Source of the DNA: Hymenobacter taeanensis
Lineage (GTDB): Bacteria > Bacteroidota > Bacteroidia > Cytophagales > Hymenobacteraceae
Direction of reading: 5' to 3'
Length of the DNA stretch: 64,000 nucleotides
NCBI RefSeq assembly: GCF_013137895.1
Contig: NZ_CP053538.1
Coordinates: 2,945,001 to 3,009,000 of the forward strand
The first letter of the stretch is position 1, and every line of letters starts with the position of its first letter. Position numbers and translations under genes: made by a program. The notes under the pieces were generated by a model. The model had not been told where the DNA came from. It worked only from the letters and a program-made list of their open reading frames with translations, and ran no database searches. Below, one piece after another: positions 7,873 through 16,637 of the stretch.

Positions 7873-9921
7873 GTGCCTTCTTTGAAGCTTTCTGTCATCA
7901 TTGTTAACTATAACGTTTGCTACTTTCTGGAGCAGGCGTTGTTATCAGTGCAGCGAGCAATAGAAAAGCTAGGCCAGCCAGCGGAAGTATTTGTGGTGGA
8001 TAACAGCTCCGTAGATGGCTCCGTGGCCATGGTGCGGAATCGGTTTCCGGACGTAATTCTCATTGAGAACCATGATAACCCCGGCTTCTCTAAGGCCAAC
8101 AACCAGGCATTGCGGCAAGCAGCGGGCGAATATGTGCTCCTGCTGAACCCCGATACGGTGGTGGAAGAGGATACTTTTCTGCGCTGTTGCGAGTTCATGG
8201 ATGCTCGCCCTGGCGGGGGAGGCCTGGGCGTGAAAATGCTGGATGGGCAGGGCTGCTTCCTGCCGGAAAGCAAGCGCGGGCTGCCCACGCCCTGGGTAGC
8301 TTTTTACAAGATGTTTGGGCTGGCCAAACTATTCCCAAAGTCGCGGCGGTTTGGGCAGTACCACCTGGGCTACCTTGATAAAGATGAGAGCCACGAAGTA
8401 GCCGTACTAAGCGGAGCCTTCATGCTCATGCGCCAGACCGCCCTGGCCGAGGTAGGTCTGCTGGACGAAGACTACTTCATGTATGGCGAAGACATTGACC
8501 TCTCGTACCGCCTGACGCAGGGCGGCTGGAAAAACTACTACTATCCCGGCACCCGCATCATTCACTACAAGGGCGAGAGCACCAAGCGTACCAGCGTCAA
8601 CTACGTCTTTGTGTTTTACCGGGCCATGGTCATTTTTGCCCGCAAGCACTTTGCTCCAAACCGGGCGGGGGTGTTCAGCTTTCTGATTAATATGGCCATC
8701 TGGCTGCGGGCCGGGGCCGCGCTGGGGCAGCGGTTTTTCACGCAGGCCACTCCCGTACTGCTTGATGCGGCCCTGATTTACGGGGGTATGTACTTCCTGA
8801 AAACTTACTGGGAGCAGAACCACCGCTACGTACACATCCCTTACCCCGAGAAATACATGCTGGCGGCGGTGCCCGTGTACATCCTGCTCTGGCTTATACC
8901 GGCCTACCTGAGCGGCGGCTACGACAAGCCTACCAAAACCAGTCGCATAGTGCGTGGTATTGTTATTGGTACCGTGCTTATCTCCGCGCTGAGCAACTTC
9001 CTTGACGCCTGGCGCTTCTCTAAAGCGCTGATTGTGCTGGGCGGGGCCTGGAGCGCGGCCGCCCTCATTGGTAGGCGCATGCTGGAAAACCTGATTCGGC
9101 ACCGCAGATTCAGCCTAACAGTATACCATCAGAAAAACGTGGCCATTGTGGGGTCGCGACAGGAGAGTGAGCGGGTACGGCACCTGCTGGAGCAGTATGG
9201 CGTGCAGGTGCGCGTTATTGGCTTTGTAACGCCCGATGTGGTACTAGCGCCTGCACCCAGTTTCCGGCAAACTGCCGTGGGAGCAGCTACGGTGTGGGAA
9301 ATGGCAGAAACCGCCCAGGCCACGGCTCCCGCCGAGGATTTGCTGGGCGAGGTGCGGCAGCTCGAAGACATCATCCGGATGTATGAGCTTAACGAACTGA
9401 TCTTTTGCGGCCGTGACCTATCGGCCAGCCAGATCATTTCCCTGATGGTGCGCTTGCCCCAGCACCCACCAGTGGCCTACAAAATTCTGCCCCAAGACAG
9501 TGAGTATATCATTGGAAGCTCCCGCAAGGATGCCCCCGGTGACTATTATACCCTGGATATTACCCTGAACCTGGTGCACCCCCAGCACGTGCGGAATAAG
9601 CGCCTGCTTGATGTGTTTACCAGCGTGCTGCTCTTGCTGCTGCTGCCCATATTAGTGCTGTTTCAGCGGCACAAGCAAGGGTTTGTGCGCAACTGCCTGC
9701 GGGTGCTGGGCGGCTCGCGCACCTGGGTAGGCCTACGCTATGCGGCAGCCCCCCGGCGGTTAGCCCGGGCAATTCTTTCTCCCGCCGATGTAGCCCAGTC
9801 GGCCGCACCGCTCTCAGAGGCTACGCGCCGCCGACTAGAGCTGCTTTATGCCAAAGACTACGTTACCGGCACCGATTTGCGCATTATGCTGCGCTGCTTC
9901 CGGTGGTTAGGGAAGGAGTAA
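7873..9921 (+). CDS. GT2 glycosyltransferase fused to membrane and sugar-transferase-like domains
   Basis: The protein has 682 residues from the GTG at 7873. Residues about 5-240 are a family 2 glycosyltransferase: SVIIVNYN, DNSSVDGSV, LLNPDTVV and DEDYFMYGEDIDLSYRL, closest in style to rhamnosyltransferases. About five membrane segments follow (roughly 265-415). Next comes a Rossmann-like part (NVAIVGSRQESERVRHLLEQ) resembling the nucleotide-binding region of polyprenyl-phosphate sugar transferases. The end begins like their membrane anchor (NKRLLDVFTSVLLLLLLP) but lacks the catalytic core, continuing with GGSRTWVGLRY. It probably acts at the inner membrane in polysaccharide assembly. Starts at 7816 (GTG) or 7873 (GTG) are possible; the shorter gives the usual GT2 N-terminus. 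No polysaccharide cluster surrounds it. Confidence 0.8.
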   Translation: MPSLKLSVIIVNYNVCYFLEQALLSVQRAIEKLGQPAEVFVVDNSSVDGSVAMVRNRFPDVILIENHDNPGFSKANNQALRQAAGEYVLLLNPDTVVEEDTFLRCCEFMDARPGGGGLGVKMLDGQGCFLPESKRGLPTPWVAFYKMFGLAKLFPKSRRFGQYHLGYLDKDESHEVAVLSGAFMLMRQTALAEVGLLDEDYFMYGEDIDLSYRLTQGGWKNYYYPGTRIIHYKGESTKRTSVNYVFVFYRAMVIFARKHFAPNRAGVFSFLINMAIWLRAGAALGQRFFTQATPVLLDAALIYGGMYFLKTYWEQNHRYVHIPYPEKYMLAAVPVYILLWLIPAYLSGGYDKPTKTSRIVRGIVIGTVLISALSNFLDAWRFSKALIVLGGAWSAAALIGRRMLENLIRHRRFSLTVYHQKNVAIVGSRQESERVRHLLEQYGVQVRVIGFVTPDVVLAPAPSFRQTAVGAATVWEMAETAQATAPAEDLLGEVRQLEDIIRMYELNELIFCGRDLSASQIISLMVRLPQHPPVAYKILPQDSEYIIGSSRKDAPGDYYTLDITLNLVHPQHVRNKRLLDVFTSVLLLLLLPILVLFQRHKQGFVRNCLRVLGGSRTWVGLRYAAAPRRLARAILSPADVAQSAAPLSEATRRRLELLYAKDYVTGTDLRIMLRCFRWLGKE

Positions 9922-9970
9922 TTAGGCAGAGGCAAGCTTTTGCTCACCGGCCTGAATGCGTACCTTCCCG

Positions 9971-9978
9971 TACTTTTG
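9971..9978 (+). promoter_or_regulatory. TAnnTTTG promoter core of the aminotransferase gene
   Basis: TACTTTTG is an exact match 34 nt before the ATG at 10013. It rules out the longer open frame starting at 9956. Confidence 0.6.
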
Positions 9979-10012
9979 CGTCCTTTCCCATTCCCCTTTC
10001 TCAGCTCTTACT

Positions 10013-11239
10013 ATGTCTGACGCTACCACTCTTGCCCCCACTACTTCCGTTCTGTCCGATCGTATCAACGCCATGCAGGAGTCGCAGACGATTGCCATGG
10101 CTAAAATGGCGCGGGAGCTGGCGGCTCAGGGCGTTGATGTAATTAGTCTGAGCTTTGGAGAGCCCGATTTTCAAACGCCCCAATACATCAAGGAGGCGGC
10201 CAAGAAAGCCCTCGACGACGGCTTTACCTTTTATACGCCCGTACCCGGCTACCTCGATCTGCGCCAGGCCATTTGTGATAAGCTGCAGCGCGACAACAAC
10301 CTGGCCTACAAGCCCGAGAATATTGTGGTAAGCACGGGCGCTAAGCAGTCGTTGGCTAATACCGTAATGAGCTTGGTGAATGAGGGCGATGAGGTAATCG
10401 TGTTTGCGCCTTACTGGGTTAGCTACGAGGAGATGGTGAAGCTGGCAGGGGGTAAGGCCGTAACGCTGATGGGCTCTTTGGAAAATGATTTTAAGGTAAC
10501 GGCCCAGGAGCTGGAGGCGGCCATTACGCCCCGCACCAAGCTGATTATGTACTCCTCGCCCTGCAACCCAACTGGCTCGGTATTCACGCGGGAGGAGCTG
10601 GCAGCCATTGCAGAAGTGGTAGCGCGCTACCCGCAGGTGCATGTGCTGGCCGACGAAATTTATGAGTACATTAATTTCGTGGGTGAGCATGTGAGCATGG
10701 CCCAGTTTGAAGAGATTAAAGACCGGGTGATTACTGTAAATGGTTTCTCGAAAGGCTACGCCATGACGGGCTGGCGCGTGGGGTACCTGGCGGCCAGCAA
10801 GGAAATAGCTTGTGCCTGCGAGAAAATGCAAAGCCAGATTACCTCCGGCACCTGCTCTATTGCCCAGCGTGCGGCTTTAGCAGCCCTGCAGGGTGGCCGC
10901 ACCTCCGCCGATGAGATGGTAGAGGCCTACCGCCGCCGCCGCGACCTGGTGCTGGAGCTGGTAAAGGATATCCCGGGCTTCCGCACGCCCACTCCCAGCG
11001 GCGCCTTTTACATTTTCCCCGACGTGACCGGGTACTTTGGCAAAACCACTCCCGAGGGTAAAACCATCAATTCTGCCTACGACTTAGCCTTATACATGCT
11101 CCATGATGGGCACGTAGCCGCCGTAGATGGTGGGGCGTTTGGGGCACCCAACTGCCTCCGGTTCAGCACGGCGGCAGCCGATGAGAAATTGCGCGAGGCC
11201 TTTATCCGGATCAAGCATAGCCTGGCAAAACTAGCGTAG
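10013..11239 (+). CDS. pyridoxal phosphate-dependent aminotransferase, aspartate aminotransferase type
   Basis: The 408-residue class I/II aminotransferase has SLSFGEPDFQTP, YTPVPGYLDLR, the substrate/PLP stretch SSPCNPTGSVF, ADEIYEYI with the PLP-pyridine Asp, and the Schiff-base Lys in NGFSKGYAMTGWR. It closely resembles bacterial type Ib aspartate aminotransferases (and the related prephenate aminotransferases), which move the amino group between aspartate and 2-oxoglutarate in the cytoplasm. The ATG at 10013 is chosen because a promoter core lies at 9971-9978. A 19-bp-stem terminator follows the gene, so it is monocistronic. Confidence 0.92.
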   Translation: MSDATTLAPTTSVLSDRINAMQESQTIAMAKMARELAAQGVDVISLSFGEPDFQTPQYIKEAAKKALDDGFTFYTPVPGYLDLRQAICDKLQRDNNLAYKPENIVVSTGAKQSLANTVMSLVNEGDEVIVFAPYWVSYEEMVKLAGGKAVTLMGSLENDFKVTAQELEAAITPRTKLIMYSSPCNPTGSVFTREELAAIAEVVARYPQVHVLADEIYEYINFVGEHVSMAQFEEIKDRVITVNGFSKGYAMTGWRVGYLAASKEIACACEKMQSQITSGTCSIAQRAALAALQGGRTSADEMVEAYRRRRDLVLELVKDIPGFRTPTPSGAFYIFPDVTGYFGKTTPEGKTINSAYDLALYMLHDGHVAAVDGGAFGAPNCLRFSTAAADEKLREAFIRIKHSLAKLA

Positions 11240-11256
11240 GCATACTGCTCACTCGT

Positions 11257-11300
11257 AACCCAAAGAGCCCCCAACCTTACCGTTGGGGGCTCTTTGGGTT
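11257..11300 (+). terminator. terminator of the aminotransferase gene
   Basis: A 19-bp perfect stem (11257-11275 with 11282-11300) and 6-nt loop. The ascending arm contains AAAGAG, the descending arm CTCTTT. Confidence 0.85.
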
Positions 11301-11328
11301 ATAGACGGTACATTTTCCGGCGGCCGAC

Positions 11329-11336
11329 TACCTTTG
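11329..11336 (+). promoter_or_regulatory. TAnnTTTG promoter core of the heptose kinase gene
   Basis: TACCTTTG is an exact match, 26 nt before the ATG at 11363, giving an expected leader of about 23 nt. Confidence 0.6.
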
Positions 11337-11362
11337 CGGCTTCTTTACCAGATTCTCCCGTA

Positions 11363-12379
11363 ATGCCCGCTGCCATATCGCCCGCTTCTCTGCCCGAGCT
11401 ATTTGCCGCTTTCAACAACCTCACCGTGCTAATTGTGGGCGACGTGATGATGGACGCGTACGTGTGGGGCAAAACCACCCGTATTTCGCCGGAGGCACCC
11501 GTGCCGGTAGTGAATGTGAGCCGCACTGAGCAGCGCCTGGGTGGGGCAGCCAATGTGGCCCTCAATGTACAGGCGCTAGGCGCTACGCCGCTGCTGTGCG
11601 CCATAATTGGTGATGACCAGGGTGGCGACCAGCTTTTGGAGCTGCTGCGCACCACTGGCCTATCGGCCGATGGTATTGTGCGGAGCCAGCATAGGCCTAC
11701 CACCGTAAAGCAGCGCATTCTGGCCCACGGCCAGCAACTCCTGCGCATCGACTCAGAAGTAGAACACGATCTGAACGAGGAGGAAAGCCGTGGCCTGGCG
11801 GAGAGCTTTGAGGAGCTTTTGGGCCGCGCTGATGTGGTAATATTCGAGGATTACGACAAGGGTGTGCTCAATGAAAAGAGCATTCAGCACTTCATCCAGT
11901 TGGCCCGCAAGCAAGGAGTGCCCACCGTTGTAGATCCCAAGAAAAAGAACTTCCTGGCCTACCAGCACTGCACCCTGTTCAAGCCCAACCTAAAGGAACT
12001 GCGCGAAGGCCTGAAGCTGGAGTTCGGCGACACCGACGCTGAGAAGCCGGCTTTTGAGGCTGCCGTAGCTCAGCTGCGTGCGGTGCTAAAGCCGGAGATA
12101 GTGCTGGTAACCCTCTCCGAGCGGGGTGTATTTGTAGAAAACGGCCAGATGAAGCGCACCTACATTCCAGCCCACCTGCGTAGCATCTCCGATGTTTCGG
12201 GAGCCGGCGACACCGTTATCAGCATTGCTGCCTTGTGCGTAGCGCTAGGCCTGGCCGCCCCGGTTACAGCGGCACTAGCCAATTTGGGTGGTGGCTTGGT
12301 GTGCGAGCAGGTAGGAGTGGTGCCCATTGAAAAACAGCTGCTGCTGGCAGAAGCTCAGGCAGTAGGCCTAGCACTATAA
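11363..12379 (+). CDS. rfaE1: PfkB-family kinase, D-glycero-beta-D-manno-heptose-7-phosphate kinase type
   Basis: A 338-residue ribokinase-fold kinase. The glycine motif RLGGAANVALNVQALGA, the VDPKKKNF segment and the C-terminal DVSGAGDTVIS with catalytic Asp match the kinase half of HldE/RfaE, including the opening VLIVGDVMMDAYVWGKTTRISPEAPVPVV. That enzyme adds the 1-phosphate to heptose 7-phosphate in ADP-heptose synthesis for lipopolysaccharide. The cytidylyltransferase-like second domain of bifunctional HldE is absent, so the adenylyltransferase step must be encoded elsewhere. The ATG at 11363 is preferred over the one at 11294, which lies upstream of the promoter core. Confidence 0.85.
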   Translation: MPAAISPASLPELFAAFNNLTVLIVGDVMMDAYVWGKTTRISPEAPVPVVNVSRTEQRLGGAANVALNVQALGATPLLCAIIGDDQGGDQLLELLRTTGLSADGIVRSQHRPTTVKQRILAHGQQLLRIDSEVEHDLNEEESRGLAESFEELLGRADVVIFEDYDKGVLNEKSIQHFIQLARKQGVPTVVDPKKKNFLAYQHCTLFKPNLKELREGLKLEFGDTDAEKPAFEAAVAQLRAVLKPEIVLVTLSERGVFVENGQMKRTYIPAHLRSISDVSGAGDTVISIAALCVALGLAAPVTAALANLGGGLVCEQVGVVPIEKQLLLAEAQAVGLAL

Positions 12380-12401
12380 TAGCGACAAAATATATCGAAT
12401 G

Positions 12402-12438
12402 GAAAAGCCCGTCCTCTTTATCAGAAGACGGGCTTTTC
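12402..12438. terminator. bidirectional terminator between the heptose kinase and hemE
   Basis: A 12-bp perfect stem (GAAAAGCCCGTC at 12402-12413, complement at 12427-12438). A and T tracts sit at the base, so it can serve both convergent genes. Confidence 0.75.
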
Positions 12439-12464
12439 ACTGTTGGAGCAGGGCACTGGTGCAA

Positions 12465-13496
12465 TTAGCGCAGCTTTGGGCTGTATTCCTTTACTGTTTC
12501 AATGAACACCTTCACGTTGTCGGGGTTGGTGTCGGGGTACACGCCGTGGCCTAGGTTAGCGATGTGGCGGTGCGGCCCGAACTGGTCGAGCATGGCAATG
12601 GTAGCGGCACGAACTTGTGCAGGGGTACCGTAGAGGGCGCAAGGGTCGAGGTTGCCCTGCAGGGTTTTGTCGCCTACCAGGGGGCGCACGGCGCGGGCAT
12701 CCTGGTTCCAATCAAGCCCGATGGTGCGGCAGGGGAGTTGAGCGAAGTCTTCCACGGCCCAGAAAGCGCCTTTGGCAAATACCGTAACGGGCACATCGGG
12801 AATGGCCTGGCAGATTTCGGCAATGTAGCGGGTGCTGAACTCCTGGTAATGGGCCGGCGGCAGAATACCTGCCCACGAATCGAAGACCTGTACAATATTG
12901 GCTCCGGCTTGCACTTGCGCCTGCAGGTAGGCAATGGTAGTATCCGTGATTTTGCGCAGCAGCTGGTGCGCCAGCTCCGGCTCGGCGTAGAGCATGCGGC
13001 GCGCTTTACTGAAGGTTTTGGAGCCGTGGCCCTCTACCATGTAGGCCAGGATCGTCCAGGGGGCGCCGGCAAAACCGATGAGCGGCACCCGGCCATTAAG
13101 GGCGCGCTTGGTTACGCGAATGGCCTCCAGCACGTAGCCCAGGTGTTCCTCGGGGTCAGCTACGCGCATGCGCGCTACATCCTGCACCGTTTTGATGGTT
13201 TCCGGGAACAGGGGGCCGCGGGCCTCTACCATCTCGTAGGTCAGGCCCATGGCCTCGGGTACCACCAGAATATCAGAGAAGATGATGGCAGCATCCACGT
13301 CTAGGACATCAACGGGTTGAATGGTGACTTCAGCCGCTAAATCTGGCGTTTCTACCAGCTCTTTAAAACCGCTCAAGCGGGCCCGCAGGGCACGATATTC
13401 GGGGAGGATGCGGCCAGCCTGGCGCATGAGCCACACGGGGGTACGCTCGGTTTCTTCGCCACGGGCGGCACGGAGGAGGAGGTCGTTCTTCAGCAT
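12465..13496 (-). CDS. hemE: uroporphyrinogen decarboxylase
   Basis: The 343-residue protein carries both HemE signatures: [16 protein letters not shown] (20-35, with the active-site arginines) and [28 protein letters not shown] with the conserved Asp, and [10 protein letters not shown] and [15 protein letters not shown] near the end, complete the TIM barrel. It decarboxylates the four acetate groups of uroporphyrinogen III to give coproporphyrinogen III in cytoplasmic heme synthesis. No other heme gene is adjacent. An exact promoter core lies only 8 nt before the ATG, suggesting a leader of a few nucleotides at most. Confidence 0.97.
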   Translation of the reverse strand: MLKNDLLLRAARGEETERTPVWLMRQAGRILPEYRALRARLSGFKELVETPDLAAEVTIQPVDVLDVDAAIIFSDILVVPEAMGLTYEMVEARGPLFPETIKTVQDVARMRVADPEEHLGYVLEAIRVTKRALNGRVPLIGFAGAPWTILAYMVEGHGSKTFSKARRMLYAEPELAHQLLRKITDTTIAYLQAQVQAGANIVQVFDSWAGILPPAHYQEFSTRYIAEICQAIPDVPVTVFAKGAFWAVEDFAQLPCRTIGLDWNQDARAVRPLVGDKTLQGNLDPCALYGTPAQVRAATIAMLDQFGPHRHIANLGHGVYPDTNPDNVKVFIETVKEYSPKLR

Positions 13497-13504
13497 AGGA
13501 AGTG

Positions 13505-13512
13505 CAAAGATA
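13505..13512 (-). promoter_or_regulatory. TAnnTTTG promoter core of hemE
   Basis: On the minus strand this reads TATCTTTG, an exact match 8 nt before the hemE ATG. Transcription should start 0-5 nt before the ATG. Confidence 0.6.
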
Positions 13513-13541
13513 GGTCGCTCGCGTTACCGCAACATAAGCAA

Positions 13542-14030
13542 TCAGCCTATGGAATAGATATTGAGCCTCTCATAGTGAAAACAACTAGCCGTTTTCGGCT
13601 CAGATAATGCGTCGATTACAGCTTGTTCTCCTTCCGGTGGATGCATATCATGAATGCGCTTTAATGTTTTCGTATTCAGTTTTGTGTAAACAAAGCTGAT
13701 AAAGACATGTGTCAGCGAGTCAATTGTCAATGTAGTATCATAAGTCAACTGTTGACCGCTACTTCTTACCAAAAGTCGGTGCGAGCCCGATGTAGTAATA
13801 AGCGAATGAGTATCGAATAGGTCACCTACACCAGTGTAGCGGATAGTGTCGTTCAATACTATAGCTGTATCCCACTTAACTAGTAAGTCAACAGCCTTCT
13901 GGGTTTCGCTATTGTTGTCGATATAAAAATGTACGGGATAGGCGTGTGCTGGCCGTTCTCGATACGGCAGAGCTGGGCTATTACAACAGTATAGCCAACA
14001 AAGAAGTAATAAATAGGCCGCTTTCCTCAT
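13542..14030 (-). CDS. uncharacterised exported protein downstream of the MarC-family gene
   Basis: I do not recognise this 162-residue protein. It starts with a basic-hydrophobic signal segment (MRKAAYLLLLCWLYCCNS) ending in two cysteines, which could be a poorly matched lipobox. The mature part is polar and rich in Thr and Ser, with predicted beta strands (LLVRSSGQQLTYDTTLTIDS). The open frame extends upstream to 14282 but that part overlaps the MarC-family gene and has no sense. The start at 14030 lies 11 nt after the MarC-family stop, so the two are probably cotranscribed. Its GC content looks lower than its neighbours. Confidence 0.65.
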   Translation of the reverse strand: MRKAAYLLLLCWLYCCNSPALPYRERPAHAYPVHFYIDNNSETQKAVDLLVKWDTAIVLNDTIRYTGVGDLFDTHSLITTSGSHRLLVRSSGQQLTYDTTLTIDSLTHVFISFVYTKLNTKTLKRIHDMHPPEGEQAVIDALSEPKTASCFHYERLNIYSIG

Positions 14031-14041
14031 TAACCGCACCA

Positions 14042-14668
14042 CTACCGGCTCAGCCCCGGAAACAACGCGGCAATGGCCGTGGCCAAAAAGTTTACCCCAA
14101 TGGCCAGCGTAATAAAGCCCATAATGCGGGCCAGGGCAGCCATGCCGGGGCGGCCCAAAAAGCGCGTCAGGCGCAACGACGACATCAGAATAGTGTATGC
14201 CGCCAGCGCTACCAGGGCGAAGCCAATCACAATCATCCCCATATCGATGTAGCTGAGCTTTTCTGTGAATAGGCCAATGCACACGGCCATGGAGCCGGGC
14301 CCCGAGAGCATAGGCATAGCCAGGGGCGTGAAGCTGATATCGTCCTTGTGGCGGCTTTCGTCGAGGGTGGCATCAGATACTTTGCTGCGGTTGCCGCCGG
14401 GCGTGAGCAGGTCGAAAGCTGAGCGCATAAGCAAAATACCGCCCGCGATGCGCAGATGGTGAATGTTGATGCCGAAGAAATTCAGCACGTACTGGCCCGC
14501 GAAAAAGGAAACGGCCAGCACCCCAATCATGTAAATACAGGCCCGCAGCGCAATGCTTCCTCGGTGCGCCGGCGTGTCGTCCTCCGTCATGGTCAGGAAC
14601 ACGGGCATGGCGCTGAAGGGATTCACGACCGAGAACAAGGTGGTAAAGGTGGCAAGCAGTATCTCCAT
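14042..14668 (-). CDS. MarC family integral membrane protein
   Basis: A 208-residue protein with about six transmembrane helices. The opening MEILLATFTTLFSVVNPFSAMPVFL and the later FTPLAMPMLSGPGSMAVCIGL match the MarC/YchE family (NAAT-type transporters). Family members sit in the inner membrane; export of amino acids has been suggested, but the substrate is generally unknown. The ATG at 14668 is chosen because a perfect promoter core covers 14696-14703, which excludes the longer start at 14698. It is divergent from purE and followed 11 nt later by a small exported protein. Confidence 0.88.
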   Translation of the reverse strand: MEILLATFTTLFSVVNPFSAMPVFLTMTEDDTPAHRGSIALRACIYMIGVLAVSFFAGQYVLNFFGINIHHLRIAGGILLMRSAFDLLTPGGNRSKVSDATLDESRHKDDISFTPLAMPMLSGPGSMAVCIGLFTEKLSYIDMGMIVIGFALVALAAYTILMSSLRLTRFLGRPGMAALARIMGFITLAIGVNFLATAIAALFPGLSR

Positions 14669-14695
14669 AACTGAGGCGGGCACTTGGGGCCTAGC

Positions 14696-14703
14696 CAAAG
14701 GTA
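14696..14703 (-). promoter_or_regulatory. TAnnTTTG promoter core of the MarC-family gene
   Basis: Minus-strand TACCTTTG, an exact match 27 nt before the ATG at 14668. Confidence 0.6.
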
Positions 14704-14823
14704 CGAGCCTTTAAGAATCAGCAAACAAGGAAAACACTATGTTTGGTGAAAGAACCTCGCGTATAGGAGCCCGTAGAAGCACTATCTAGCCGGTTCTGTC
14801 CTGTTTTTGTTCTCCCTCCTCCT

Positions 14824-15381
14824 ATGAGCACAACTCTTCCCGCTTCTTCCCCGGCCGATGTAAGCCCCCTTGCCGATACCCCGCTGGTGGGCATCGTTAT
14901 GGGCTCACAGTCAGACCTCAAAATCATGTCGGCCGCCGCTGAGTTTCTGCGGCAATTTAACGTGCCCTATGAGATTACACTGGTGTCGCCGCACCGCACC
15001 CCGCACCGCCTGATTGAGTATGGCGAAACCGCGCGCAAGCGGGGCCTGCGCGTAATTATTGCCGGTGGCGGGGGCGCCGCCCATCTGCCGGGCATGCTGG
15101 CCGCCTTTACCACCCTTCCCGTAATTGGGGTGCCCATTAACTCCGTCACTTCCCTGCACGGCCTAGATTCCATCCTGTCGATGCTGCAGATGCCGGCGGG
15201 GGTGCCCGTGGCTACTGTGGCACTGGATGGGGCGGCCAACGCCGCGGTGCTGGCCACGGAAATTCTGGCCATCAGCAACGCCCGATTGGCCGATGTCCTG
15301 GAAAAATACCGGACTTCCCTGAAGGATAAAGTGATGCGCACGATTGAAGAGCTGCGTAAGGGTGGCTTTAGTGACGACTAA
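14824..15381 (+). CDS. purE: 5-(carboxyamino)imidazole ribonucleotide mutase PurE
   Basis: A 185-residue class I PurE. It shows VGIVMGSQSDLKIM, the phosphate-binding SPHRTPHRL, and AGGGGAAHLPGMLAA with the catalytic His, followed by VPINSVTSLHGLDSILSMLQMPAGVPVATVA. It converts N5-CAIR to CAIR in de novo purine synthesis in the cytoplasm. The N-terminus is about 20 residues longer than the minimal enzyme, an unconserved Ser/Pro/Ala-rich arm. purK is not adjacent in this window. A 56-bp gap separates it from the next gene, so cotranscription is possible. Confidence 0.96.
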   Translation: MSTTLPASSPADVSPLADTPLVGIVMGSQSDLKIMSAAAEFLRQFNVPYEITLVSPHRTPHRLIEYGETARKRGLRVIIAGGGGAAHLPGMLAAFTTLPVIGVPINSVTSLHGLDSILSMLQMPAGVPVATVALDGAANAAVLATEILAISNARLADVLEKYRTSLKDKVMRTIEELRKGGFSDD

Positions 15382-15437
15382 GCCTCCTGCTTCCTTCTTC
15401 TGCCTATTGCCTCTCTTCCTACTAACTCTCCCCACCC

Positions 15438-16604
15438 GTGCCCGATCTTGATGAACCTCTTTGGCTGACGATAGCCCATAGCCTGGCATTTCTGCTGGCA
15501 GTTATGTCTATTATGGCCACGCTTTTACCCTTGCTGCGCGAAACAGCCTGGTGGATCAGAATATTTGACTTTCCGCGCCTGCAAATTGTAGCCGTTTCTC
15601 TGCTCTGCGTGGTGGCCGGGTTGCTGCTGGGCTGGCACCAGGTAGCTGACCATTGGGGGCTGGTGCTGTTGGTTGCTTTGGGCGCAGCGGTCATCTACCA
15701 AAGCATCCGCATTTTGCCCTACACGCCGCTCATGCGCAAACAGGTGGGCGACAGTACCCTAAAGGATGGCAAACGCCACCTGAGCCTGGCCGTGATGAAT
15801 GTGCTGCAGTATAATAAGGAGGGGGCAAAAGCTCTGGCCGCTCTACAGAAGGCTGACCCCGACGTAATTATGGCGGTAGAAACCGATGATTGGTGGTATG
15901 AGCAGCTAAAGCCACTGGAAAAAACGCACCCCTACACCTGCCACGAGCCCTTAGATAATACGTATGGCTTGTTGTTCTTTTCGCGTTTGCCCCTGCAAAA
16001 CTGCCAGATCAAGTATCTGCTGGATGATGATGTGCCCTCACTGCACACGCGCGTGCAGCTGCCTGATGGCAAAACCTGGGTTCGGCTGTTTGGGCTGCAC
16101 CCTAAGCCGCCAGCACCCGCCGAGTCTAAAACCAGTACCAAGCGCGACGCCGAGCTGCTGCTGGTAGGCAAGGAGATTGAGCAGAAGGAAGAGCCCACTG
16201 TGGTATTCGGGGACATGAACGATGTGGCCTGGTCACACACCTCTGAGCTCTTTCGGCGCATTAGTGGCCTCATGGACCCCCGCGTGGGCCGCGGCCTGCT
16301 GCCCACCTTCCACGCCGATTACTCTCTGCTGCGCTGGCCCCTCGACCACGTGTTTGTGTCGGCTGACTTTAAGGTAGACGATATGGAGCGCCTGCCCTAC
16401 GTGGGCTCCGACCATTTTCCCATCTACATCAAGCTGAGCTACGAGCCCCACGATAAGCAGGAGCAAGAGGAAAACCAAGAGCAGGCTGATGCAGAAGACC
16501 ACCAGGAAGCCAACGAAAAAATAAGAGAAGGCTTCGAGGAAGAGACCGAAGAGGAGCTGGAAGAAGCCGCCGCAGAGAAAACGCAGAAGGAACTTGCCAC
16601 CTAA
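15438..16604 (+). CDS. membrane-anchored endonuclease/exonuclease/phosphatase family protein
   Basis: A 388-residue protein starting at a GTG. Three transmembrane helices (about 10-95) precede an EEP-fold domain: LAVMNVLQYNK, VIMAVETDDWW with the metal-binding Glu, VVFGDMNDVAWS with catalytic Asp/Asn, and YVGSDHFPIYIKL with the closing Asp-His pair. The domain faces either side of the membrane; topology and substrate (nucleic acid, phospholipid or phosphosugar) cannot be decided. The last 45 residues are a highly charged Glu/Gln/Lys tail that may form a helix. A terminator shared with the convergent next gene follows. Confidence 0.85.
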   Translation: MPDLDEPLWLTIAHSLAFLLAVMSIMATLLPLLRETAWWIRIFDFPRLQIVAVSLLCVVAGLLLGWHQVADHWGLVLLVALGAAVIYQSIRILPYTPLMRKQVGDSTLKDGKRHLSLAVMNVLQYNKEGAKALAALQKADPDVIMAVETDDWWYEQLKPLEKTHPYTCHEPLDNTYGLLFFSRLPLQNCQIKYLLDDDVPSLHTRVQLPDGKTWVRLFGLHPKPPAPAESKTSTKRDAELLLVGKEIEQKEEPTVVFGDMNDVAWSHTSELFRRISGLMDPRVGRGLLPTFHADYSLLRWPLDHVFVSADFKVDDMERLPYVGSDHFPIYIKLSYEPHDKQEQEENQEQADAEDHQEANEKIREGFEEETEEELEEAAAEKTQKELAT

Positions 16605-16607
16605 ACC

Positions 16608-16635
16608 AAGGGCAGCCGCTACCACGGCTGCCCTT
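16608..16635. terminator. bidirectional terminator between convergent genes
   Basis: A 10-bp perfect stem (16608-16617 with 16626-16635) and 8-nt loop lies in the 33-bp gap between the EEP gene and the FAD monooxygenase. Confidence 0.65.
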
Positions 16636-16637
16636 TC

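Noticed and set aside
14031..14282. Long N-terminal extension of the exported protein at 13542
   Set aside because: It overlaps the end of the MarC-family gene on the same strand in another frame and contains no conserved sequence; the ATG at 14030 fits a signal peptide.
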